Under the pieces are notes generated by a model, which saw only the letters and a program-made list of their open reading frames with translations, was not told the origin of the DNA and did no database searches. This document shows positions 6,063-12,166 of a stretch of DNA of 19,312 nucleotides, one piece after another (within the stretch, counting starts at the first letter, position 1; each line of letters starts with the position of its first letter). The DNA is taken from contig DAOTYI010000022.1 in assembly GCA_034434895.1 (NCBI GenBank), positions 1 through 19,312 on the forward strand, given 5' to 3'. The stretch is from DAOTXL01 sp034434895. Lineage in GTDB: Bacteria; Chloroflexota; Anaerolineae; JAAYZQ01. The position numbers were made by a program, and so were the translations under genes.

Positions 6063-8165
6063 TGAGAGTGGAAATTGCAGGGCAAAGGTGCTGCCCTCCC
6101 CCACCCTGCTCTTGAGCGTGACCCGGCCGCCATGCTGCGCCATCAGCTCTTGCACGATAGCCAACCCCAGCCCTGTGCCGGTCGAGCCGGGGGTATTGTT
6201 GCTCCCCCGGTAGAAACGGTCGAATACCTTGTCCTGCTCATCCTCCGGGATGCCGACGCCGGTGTCGCCGACGGCGACCTCCAGCATCCGCTGGTCATTG
6301 CTGCCGAGTTCGCGGGCGGCAACCCACACCTGCCCACCCCGTGGGGTGTACTTGAGGGCATTGTCCACCAGGTTGGTCAGCATCTGGATCAGGTGATTCT
6401 TGTCGGCCCACAACGGCGGCAGACCATCAGGCACATGGTTGCGCAACTCGATGCCGCGCTTGACGGCTGCCTCTTCATACACCTCCAACACCTGAGCCAC
6501 GATCTCGGCCACCGACAGCCGCTCAGCATGGACGCGCAGGGCATGGCGGTCCATCCGGGTCAGGTCCAGGATGTTCTCCACCATCGTCTCCAGGCGATGG
6601 GTCTCCTGCTCGATGGTTTGCAGGTAATAAGCCTGCTTTTCCGGCCGCCCCTTGCGGGCCAGCGTGGCGTAGAGTTTGATCACGGCCAGGGGGGTGCGCA
6701 GTTCGTGAGAGACGTTGGACACGAACCGCGACCTGACCTGGTCCAGCTCCTGTAGCAGGGCGTGCTTTTCCCGCAGTTCGCGCAGGTGTTCCACCCGCTC
6801 CTGTTCCAAAATCTTGAGCGGGGTGACATCTTCCATCACCACCACCAGATTGCCACCGGCATCGTCCGAGATGTGGGCCAGGGCCAGCCACAGGCGCAGG
6901 TGACGCTGTTCGCCCTGCAACGAGCGGGTGCGCACATCCACCTGCCGCCGCTGCCCGCTGATGGCCACCTCTTCCAGAGCATGGCCCAGCCGCCGCCCAT
7001 CGGCGGCCAGTAAAAAGTCGGCCAGCTTGCGGCCTGCCAGGCTGCGGTCGGAGCGGGAAAGCAGGGCGGCAAACGCCGGATTGCAGACGCGGACCTCGCC
7101 GCTGATGGTCAGCACCCCGATGCCCAGCGGCGAGGACTGGATCACCAGCTCATAGTCGTACCGCCCTGCCTCGGGCCGGATGCGGTGGAAGCGCTCGACC
7201 ATCAACGCCGCCTGACTGGCCAGATGGGTCATCAGGCGGATGGCATCCCGGCCAAAGGTGCGTCCGTGGCGAGGCTCGGCCACCCCGATCATCCCCACCT
7301 GCTCACCGGCCACGCGGATGGGGAGGATGAGGGTCGTCTCGATCCCCAGGGAGGCCATCACCTCCCGGTCAGACGGGCCGGCGCCTGGCCGGTCGGTCGG
7401 GCGGGAGATGGGTACACTCCAGCCGCCGAGGGTGCCATCGCCCCGCAGAGTGATGTTGGACAGCCGGTCCCGTTGCTCACCAGAGGCAGCCACGCAGCGC
7501 AGGCGACGCCCCCCCTCCCCCAGCAGAAAGATAAAGGCGTGCCGGGCTCCCGCCAGGTCCAGCGCCTCACGGACCAGCGGCTGGAGCTCGGTGCTGAGGT
7601 CGGCGCTGCGGGGCGTCGCCGACAGGCGTGGCTCCAGCAGTTCGTGCAGACGGCGGCGTGCATCCTCCAGCATCTGGGCCTGATGGAAAATGGGGGCGAA
7701 CAGACGGCCTATCTCCCCGGCCAGGGCCATCTCTTCCTGGCCGAACCGCCCCGGCTCCCGTGCCGTCCACTCCACCAGGCCGATGTTCTGCTCCTCCACG
7801 CGCAGGGGAGCGCCCAGCCAGGCCCGGACCTGCTCTTCGCCCGGCACCTGCTGCCAGCGGCCATCTTGCAACACATCGGCGATGGCCACCACCCTGCCGC
7901 TATCCAGGACGGCGCGCGCGGCCCCCATCTGGCTGACCGGCAGGGTCAGGCCCGGCAGCGGGACCGTCGTCCCCAGGCTGGCTATGGTCTCCAGATGGTC
8001 GCCTTCCAGCCGCATCACCGCGATCCCATCGCCCGGCAGCAGCTCGCCTGCTCCCTGGAGAAAGGCAGACAGGGTCCCTTGCAGGTCGGTAGCCTGGCTG
8101 CTCCTGTAGAGCAGGTCCAACAACTGCCCGCTCCAATCGCCGTCTTGTTTCTGATCCTGGCTCAC
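6051..8165 (-). CDS. Sensor histidine kinase, GAF-GAF-PAS-HisKA-HATPase
   Basis: A 704-residue kinase starting at GTG 8165, with AGGAG 5 nt upstream. The N-terminus is cytoplasmic: no signal peptide or membrane helix is visible. Domains in order: GAF about 13-165, GAF about 185-325, PAS about 338-455, a short coiled linker, HisKA with H487 in SNVSHELRTPLAV, and HATPase about 590-700 with the N box around N602 (LVDNALKYTPRGG), DTGVGIP and GTGLGLAIV. It should autophosphorylate on H487 in response to a soluble ligand or redox/light cue; the signal is unknown and I see no obvious chromophore cysteine to assign. The last residues EPV and the stop codon come from fold-back element B. Without the element the frame would run 16 codons further and stop inside the regulator's start region. 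The partner is the NarL-type regulator. Confidence 0.92.
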   Translation of the reverse strand: MSQDQKQDGDWSGQLLDLLYRSSQATDLQGTLSAFLQGAGELLPGDGIAVMRLEGDHLETIASLGTTVPLPGLTLPVSQMGAARAVLDSGRVVAIADVLQDGRWQQVPGEEQVRAWLGAPLRVEEQNIGLVEWTAREPGRFGQEEMALAGEIGRLFAPIFHQAQMLEDARRRLHELLEPRLSATPRSADLSTELQPLVREALDLAGARHAFIFLLGEGGRRLRCVAASGEQRDRLSNITLRGDGTLGGWSVPISRPTDRPGAGPSDREVMASLGIETTLILPIRVAGEQVGMIGVAEPRHGRTFGRDAIRLMTHLASQAALMVERFHRIRPEAGRYDYELVIQSSPLGIGVLTISGEVRVCNPAFAALLSRSDRSLAGRKLADFLLAADGRRLGHALEEVAISGQRRQVDVRTRSLQGEQRHLRLWLALAHISDDAGGNLVVVMEDVTPLKILEQERVEHLRELREKHALLQELDQVRSRFVSNVSHELRTPLAVIKLYATLARKGRPEKQAYYLQTIEQETHRLETMVENILDLTRMDRHALRVHAERLSVAEIVAQVLEVYEEAAVKRGIELRNHVPDGLPPLWADKNHLIQMLTNLVDNALKYTPRGGQVWVAARELGSNDQRMLEVAVGDTGVGIPEDEQDKVFDRFYRGSNNTPGSTGTGLGLAIVQELMAQHGGRVTLKSRVGEGSTFALQFPLSEPV

Positions 8166-8421
8166 TTGATCTCCTGACTATTTTTACCGCAGAAATGACG
8201 GGATGGTTCATGACCGGTTGACACCTGACGGGACACGGATAGCGCCGATGGGACGGATAGACACCGATTTTGCCTGCGATCCCAGGAGGCACGCCGTTAA
8301 CCCGCCAGGCTAACCACCAAGGCACCACGACACGAAGGCCATGAAATCTTGGCACCTTCGTGTCTTGGTGGTGAACATGTTATCCATAGGCCCTATTCGA
8401 TCCTCTGTGTCCTACAAAATT
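8166..8421. other. Intergenic region with degenerate repeats
   Basis: This is the left part of the 367-bp gap between the kinase start and the CcsA-like stop. It contains the kinase ribosome-binding site (about 8171-8175), a run of imperfect GACACGGATAG-like units (about 8232-8270) and an imperfect inverted repeat (8313-8372). I see no open frame with a good start and no RNA gene. A convincing kinase promoter was not found. Confidence 0.6.
8313..8372. repeat. Imperfect inverted repeat with ACCACCAAG ends
   Basis: The left arm ACCACCAAG...ACACGAAGG and the right arm, read in reverse, ACCACCAAGACACGAAGG pair except for an 8-nt insertion in the left arm. The internal motif matches the inner arms of the GAGCC-ended elements, but the GAGCC termini are absent. 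It may be a decayed relative or a separate family. Confidence 0.65.
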
Positions 8422-8532
8422 CTGCCCGTGTGAAAAGTGTCAACCAATTTTTGCCGATACTTGAACCACCCCCCGAAGGCACACAGAAATTCTTTGTGTC
8501 CCTTGTGTCCCTCGTGGTTTTCAGACCGGCTC
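8422..8532. mobile_element. MITE-like fold-back element, copy D (diverged)
   Basis: The right half is clear: on the minus strand it begins GAGCCGGTCTGAAAACCACG and continues with ACAAGGGACACAAAG-like units, ending at 8532. The left end is poorly conserved; CTGCCCGTGTGAAAAG near 8422 is the best match. The right flank TCA (8533-8535) is exactly the stop codon (TGA on the minus strand) of the CcsA-like gene. No matching left duplication is visible. Confidence 0.6.
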
Positions 8533-9336
8533 TCACAGACCCAACAGGCGGCGCACCTCCACGACCAGGAACAGGCCAAAGAGGGCAGCCATCGCAGCCA
8601 ATACCGCCAGAGCGGCAGCCCAACGCCCTGGTCGCCTCTCCAGCCGCCAGGCCAGCAGGCTGTTGGCCGCAACCAGCCAGGTGATGGCCATCCATCCGTC
8701 GCGCGGATCGCCACTGGACAGCAGGCCAACCGTCCGCCATGCCTGCCAGCTACTCACGACCAGCCCTCCCCCCAGCATGACCAACGCCAGGGAGGTGGCT
8801 GCTGTCAACAGGCTATACAGCCCGACGCGGGGGGGCTGGCGGACAGCCGGGTTGTGTCTGGTCATCCCGACCGACAGAGCCAGCGTCAGGCCGGCGCTGC
8901 CGGCCACGGTCACCGCGCCAGCTCCCAACAGAAAGAGGACCCATCGGGCATAGAAAAGGGCAGTCCGTTGCGCCAGAGTCAGCGCCGGGCCGCCGGGGCG
9001 AAGGGCCAGGCCGACGGCGGTGAGGGCCAACGCGACCAGGTCGGCCAGGGGGCCGGCGTCGCCGATCGGCGGCTGACGGGTCATCGCCAGGTGGAGGCCC
9101 ACCGTTGCCAGCGCCAGCCCCAGCGCTACCTGCCGCATGTCATAGGGCGACCAGCGGCCCTGAACCCAGGCGGCCAGGATCAGCGCAGCAACCAGGGCCA
9201 CGCCGGCTGCTCCCCTGGCAGTGGCGGCGATCAGGCCCCAGGGCCCATGCCTGCCTGCCATGGCCAGGCTGCGTGCCAGAGCGGCCAAAGCCAGCAGGAT
9301 GCCTGCACCCAGGGCCGGCCAGGTCTCAATCACCAT
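8533..9336 (-). CDS. CcsA/ResC-like membrane protein with degenerate WWD region
   Basis: A 267-residue polytopic membrane protein with about seven to eight hydrophobic helices. The ATG at 9336 lies inside the end of the upstream ResB-like gene (11-bp overlap), so translation is probably coupled. The segment W197-QAWRTVGLLSSGDPRDGW-215 followed by MAITWLVAANSLLAW aligns by eye with the haem-handling WWD region of CcsA/ResC (WGxYWxWDPKExWxLITWLV). Here the central tryptophans are replaced: LLSSGDP stands where YWSWDP is expected. With the ResB-like neighbour this suggests a system II cytochrome c biogenesis pair, either diverged or repurposed. Haem delivery by this protein is doubtful. The stop codon coincides with the flank of fold-back element D. 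It could alternatively be an unrelated membrane partner of ResB. Confidence 0.6.
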   Translation of the reverse strand: MVIETWPALGAGILLALAALARSLAMAGRHGPWGLIAATARGAAGVALVAALILAAWVQGRWSPYDMRQVALGLALATVGLHLAMTRQPPIGDAGPLADLVALALTAVGLALRPGGPALTLAQRTALFYARWVLFLLGAGAVTVAGSAGLTLALSVGMTRHNPAVRQPPRVGLYSLLTAATSLALVMLGGGLVVSSWQAWRTVGLLSSGDPRDGWMAITWLVAANSLLAWRLERRPGRWAAALAVLAAMAALFGLFLVVEVRRLLGL

Positions 9337-10750
9337 CGGTCAGTGCCTCGCCAAGCCGGGCAGCCAACCCCTCCGGCCAACAGCCCTCCTTCAAGACCGC
9401 CGGCACCAGGAGCTGGATCACGCTCCCGTTCCCCTCCCCGGCGCTGACCAACAGCCCCACCAGCCGGGGGGAGGCTATCTGGCCGATGGCCAGCGCCAGC
9501 ACCGCCAGGATCAGCCCTCCCACCACCAGGCCCATCGCCGGGCGATAATCCAGGCGCAGGATCGGCCGATAGGTCACTTCCAGCTCCAATCGCAGGTCGC
9601 CGGCGGTGACAGAGCCGCGGCCGTGCAGGACGGCCAGCGGCTGCCTTTCCGCCTCACCCTCCTGGAGCAGGTCCAGGTGCAACGCCGGCCGCCCCTCGGC
9701 GTCCAACGGCTCAAAGGCCAACACCAGAAAGAGGTCCTGCGCCGGCAGGTAAAGCAGGGGTTCGGCTTCCGGGGAGGGGAATTCGATCTCGGCTGTGCCT
9801 GATGTGCCTGTCTCCGTCCCTCCTGCCTGGATCAGCAGGGGTTGCCCGGCCGCATCCTGGCCGTGGATCGTCACCGCCGGCACATAACCCACCTGTCGCA
9901 CGGCTATGCCCCGGAACAACGCCGGCTGGCCGGTACGGACCACTGCCCGCCGGGCGACCAGTTCCCCCTCCAGCCAGGCGATCTCGCTGCGGTAATCTTG
10001 CAGCCGCCCGTCCTCGGCCAGATGCAGATCGAACCCCTCCAGGCGCACCTTTTCGCGGAACCTGGGGCCCACCACCCGCACCTCACCGGGAACCGGTTGC
10101 CAGTCGCCACCCTGCCAGCCCCAGGTGCCGACGATCCACAGGCCTAGCAGCGCCACCAGCAGGGCAGCCCAGGCGGCCGGCTGCGCCCACAGGGCACCCC
10201 CTCGCCGCACGGCCACCATCCCCGGAACCGATAGCCCGGCCCAGCGGTAGCGGGAGCGGGCCAGCCGATCTCGGAGCCGGATCAGAGTCTCCTCGACCGG
10301 CAGAGGGGAAGGGATCTGGACCAGGGGAGCATAGCCGAACCACGGCCCAGGTACGGACGGGGCGGTGCCTCGCCCCTCCGCAGCCTCATGCCCCCGGCCC
10401 AACCGCCAGGCCAGGCAGGCCAACCCGGCTGCTTCCACGGTCCAGACGAACAGGGTCAGCCCGGTGAGCGTCAGCAGCAGGCGAAACCACCAGCTCCGGT
10501 ACAGTTCAAAGAGGCCCAGAGCACGGACAAGGCCGCTCTGCCGGCTGAAAAAGCCGGATTGGTTCGCCAGCCAGGCCTGGGGATCGGCCACGGCCTGCGG
10601 GGGGACCTGCGGGATCAGGCTGCCGGCGACCAGGGCCAACGCGATCAGGCCCAGCAGGACCATCAGGGTCTGCGGCGCAGCCACAACCCGCCACAGAATA
10701 CTTAACGGTTCGAGATGGGGTGCCCCTGGCGTCTCAGGCTCCCTGGACAT
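9326..10750 (-). CDS. ResB/Ccs1-like cytochrome c biogenesis protein
   Basis: A 474-residue membrane protein. I chose the ATG at 10750 (AGAGGG 3 nt upstream, a weak and close site) over an in-frame GTG at 10774. Features: a first helix in LMVLLGLIALALVAGSLIPQ, the ResB-like arrangement of LFELYRSWWFRLLLTLTG with a second helix, a third helix around AAWAALLVALLGLWIVG, a long extracytoplasmic beta-rich domain (about residues 220-410), and a fourth helix around LVVGGLILAVLALAIG. ResB works with CcsA/ResC to attach haem to apocytochrome c outside the membrane. The downstream gene is a CcsA-like partner. There are only 33 bp between this start and the upstream tRNA terminator, leaving little room for a separate promoter. 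No ResA or CcdA gene is in the window. Confidence 0.75.
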   Translation of the reverse strand: MSREPETPGAPHLEPLSILWRVVAAPQTLMVLLGLIALALVAGSLIPQVPPQAVADPQAWLANQSGFFSRQSGLVRALGLFELYRSWWFRLLLTLTGLTLFVWTVEAAGLACLAWRLGRGHEAAEGRGTAPSVPGPWFGYAPLVQIPSPLPVEETLIRLRDRLARSRYRWAGLSVPGMVAVRRGGALWAQPAAWAALLVALLGLWIVGTWGWQGGDWQPVPGEVRVVGPRFREKVRLEGFDLHLAEDGRLQDYRSEIAWLEGELVARRAVVRTGQPALFRGIAVRQVGYVPAVTIHGQDAAGQPLLIQAGGTETGTSGTAEIEFPSPEAEPLLYLPAQDLFLVLAFEPLDAEGRPALHLDLLQEGEAERQPLAVLHGRGSVTAGDLRLELEVTYRPILRLDYRPAMGLVVGGLILAVLALAIGQIASPRLVGLLVSAGEGNGSVIQLLVPAVLKEGCWPEGLAARLGEALTDGD

Positions 10751-10775
10751 CGTCCCTCTTGCCCAACAAATCACA

Positions 10776-10807
10776 CAAGAAAAGCCCCAACCACCGCTCG
10801 TTGGGGC
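10776..10807 (-). terminator. Intrinsic terminator of tRNA-Thr
   Basis: On the minus strand GCCCCAAC (10807-10800) pairs with GTTGGGGC (10791-10784) around an 8-nt loop, followed by TTTTCTT (10783-10777). It lies 17 bp past the tRNA 3' end. Confidence 0.8.
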
Positions 10808-10823
10808 CTGCTCACCTTTGCCA

Positions 10824-10896
10824 AGCCACCCAAGGGACTTGAACCCTTAACCTGGCGCTTACGAAGCGTCTGCTCTGCCGATTGAGCTAGGGTGGC
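10824..10896 (-). tRNA. tRNA-Thr (anticodon CGT)
   Basis: A full cloverleaf on the minus strand, 73 nt with the discriminator U (complement of 10824). Acceptor GCCACCC/GGGTGGC, D stem GCTC/GAGC, anticodon loop TTCGTAA giving anticodon CGT (reads ACG), T stem AAGGG/CCCTT with loop TTCAAGT. G1-C72 and C2-G71 fit threonine identity. The anticodon stem has one A-C mismatch at the 28-42 position. CCA is not encoded. It has its own promoter (10929-10957) and terminator. Confidence 0.95.
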
Positions 10897-10928
10897 GCTG
10901 ACCGGAACCAGGCCGGTACGCATTGATC

Positions 10929-10957
10929 ATTATACCAGCCTTGCCCACAAATGGCAA
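10929..10957 (-). promoter_or_regulatory. Sigma-70 promoter of tRNA-Thr
   Basis: On the minus strand TTGCCA (10957-10952), a 17-bp spacer and a perfect TATAAT (10934-10929). The start would lie near 10922, giving a leader of about 26 nt before the tRNA. Confidence 0.8.
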
Positions 10958-10982
10958 ATCGGCGTCAGGGGAGAGCCGATTC

Positions 10983-11011
10983 TTGGCGTTCTGCCCGACT
11001 TTCGGTATAAT
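10983..11011 (+). promoter_or_regulatory. Sigma-70 promoter of ftsY(-prfB)
   Basis: TTGGCG (10983-10988), a 17-bp spacer and TATAAT (11006-11011). It is back-to-back with the tRNA-Thr promoter, with 25 bp between the two -35 elements. Transcription would begin near 11018, at the edge of the 15-bp tandem repeat, so the repeat forms most of the 5' UTR. Confidence 0.7.
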
Positions 11012-11024
11012 AAGGGTAGCCGAC

Positions 11025-11084
11025 GGCAATGCCGTCGGTGGCAATGCCGTCGGTGGCAATGCCGTCGGTGGCAAGGCCGTCGGC
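11025..11084. repeat. 15-bp tandem repeat in the ftsY leader
   Basis: Three exact copies of GGCAATGCCGTCGGT (11025-11069) and a fourth altered copy (11070-11084). GACGGC-AAT-GCCGTC and GGTGGC...GCCACC pairs let the RNA fold into small hairpins. Each unit contains an ATG in the ftsY frame, which could be mistaken for an N-terminal (MPSVA)n extension. The last unit shares its core with the 19-bp array at 1-112. Confidence 0.9.
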
Positions 11085-11103
11085 CACCCGGATAGGAGAG
11101 AAT

Positions 11104-12015
11104 GTGTTCCGCAGATCAAAACAGATCAGAGAGAGCCTGACCAAGACGCGGCGTTCCTTCTTTGGTCAGATCGCCAGCCTGTTCAGCAGCGGTCAGATCA
11201 ACGAGGAGACATGGGAAGATTTAGAAGCCCTCCTGGTGCAGGCCGATGTGGGTGTCAACACGACCATCAGGCTGGTGGACCGCCTGCGGGAGCGGGTGAG
11301 CAAAGGCCAGGCCCGGGACCCTGGCACGTTGCAGGAACTTCTCAAGGAGGAACTGGTCGCCCTGCTGGGAAACCCGCCGCCCATGGCTGTTGATCTCCCC
11401 CGGTTGCTGACCGTGATCCTGATCGTGGGGGTCAACGGTTCGGGCAAGACCACCACCATCGCCAAACTGGCAAAATATTACCAGGACCGGGGCCGCAAGG
11501 TGATGCTGGCCGCGGCCGACACCTTTCGCGCAGCGGCCATTGACCAGCTCAAAATCTGGGGGGAGCGGGTGGGGGTGCCGGTCATCGCCCACCAGCCTGG
11601 TGCCGACCCCGGCGCAGTTGTGTACGATGCCATCCGCGCCAGCCAGAGCCGCAAGGCCGACCTGCTCATCGTGGACACCGCCGGTCGGCTTCACACCCGG
11701 TACAATCTGATGGAGGAGTTGCGCAAGGTGCGTGGCGTGGCCAACAAGCGGGTCCACCAGGCTCCCCACGAGACGCTGTTGGTGCTGGATGCGACCACCG
11801 GCCAGAATGCCCTGTCTCAGGCGCGGCACTTTAAAGAGGCGGTCGAAGTGACCGGCGTCATCGTCGCCAAGCTGGATGGTACCGCCAAGGGGGGGGTCGT
11901 ATTTGCCATCGCCCAGGAACTGGGCCTGCCGGTGCGTTTTGTCGGCACGGGCGAGACCGTGAATGACCTGGCCGAATTCGATGCTGAGGCGTTCGTGGAA
12001 GGCCTGTTCGAGTAA
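11104..12015 (+). CDS. ftsY: Signal recognition particle receptor FtsY
   Basis: A 303-residue SRP GTPase that docks the SRP-ribosome complex at the membrane for co-translational insertion. I chose the GTG at 11104 because AGGAG lies about 6 nt upstream and homology begins there; upstream in-frame ATGs fall in a tandem repeat. The N domain helices (about 1-95) are followed by the G domain with GVNGSGKTTT (P-loop K115), AADTFRAAAIDQL, DTAGR (D191), LDATTGQNAL and AKLDGTAKGG (K256, D258), where AKLD replaces the usual TKLD. The long acidic A domain of the E. coli protein is absent, as in many bacteria. The TAA stop is one copy of the 3-bp repeat flanking a fold-back element. prfB follows on the same strand and would be 28 bp away without the insertion. 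Confidence 0.95.
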   Translation: MFRRSKQIRESLTKTRRSFFGQIASLFSSGQINEETWEDLEALLVQADVGVNTTIRLVDRLRERVSKGQARDPGTLQELLKEELVALLGNPPPMAVDLPRLLTVILIVGVNGSGKTTTIAKLAKYYQDRGRKVMLAAADTFRAAAIDQLKIWGERVGVPVIAHQPGADPGAVVYDAIRASQSRKADLLIVDTAGRLHTRYNLMEELRKVRGVANKRVHQAPHETLLVLDATTGQNALSQARHFKEAVEVTGVIVAKLDGTAKGGVVFAIAQELGLPVRFVGTGETVNDLAEFDAEAFVEGLFE

Positions 12016-12135
12016 GAGCCGGTCTGAAAAGCTTACCACAAAGACAAAGGCCACAAAGGAACACGAAGGAAACGAATAAAAAACTGCATGGTGCCCCTGG
12101 TGTCCTTTGTGTCTTGGCGGTTTTCAGACAGGCTC
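12016..12135. mobile_element. MITE-like fold-back element, copy C (120 bp), with TAA duplication
   Basis: The left end is GAGCCGGTCTGAAAAGCTTA and the right end, on the minus strand, is GAGCCTGTCTGAAAACCGCC, both followed by ACACAAAGG-type arms. Exact TAA repeats flank it (12013-12015 and 12136-12138). The left TAA is the ftsY stop codon, so the insertion regenerated the stop. It separates ftsY from prfB. Confidence 0.88.
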
Positions 12136-12166
12136 TAAGGGACGCCCTGTTGCTGAGGGAAGAAAT

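Noticed and set aside
7185..8177. 330-residue plus-strand ORF opposite the kinase
   Set aside because: The kinase on the minus strand has complete, ordered domains; the antisense frame has none.
8313..8372. A fifth GAGCC-ended element
   Set aside because: The arms resemble the inner repeats, but the GAGCC/GTCTGAAAA termini and a TNA duplication are missing, so I list it only as an inverted repeat.
11029..11103. FtsY start at the upstream ATG giving an (MPSVA)n N-terminus
   Set aside because: The ATGs lie inside a tandem repeat without ribosome-binding sites; GTG 11104 has AGGAG at good spacing and is where homology begins.
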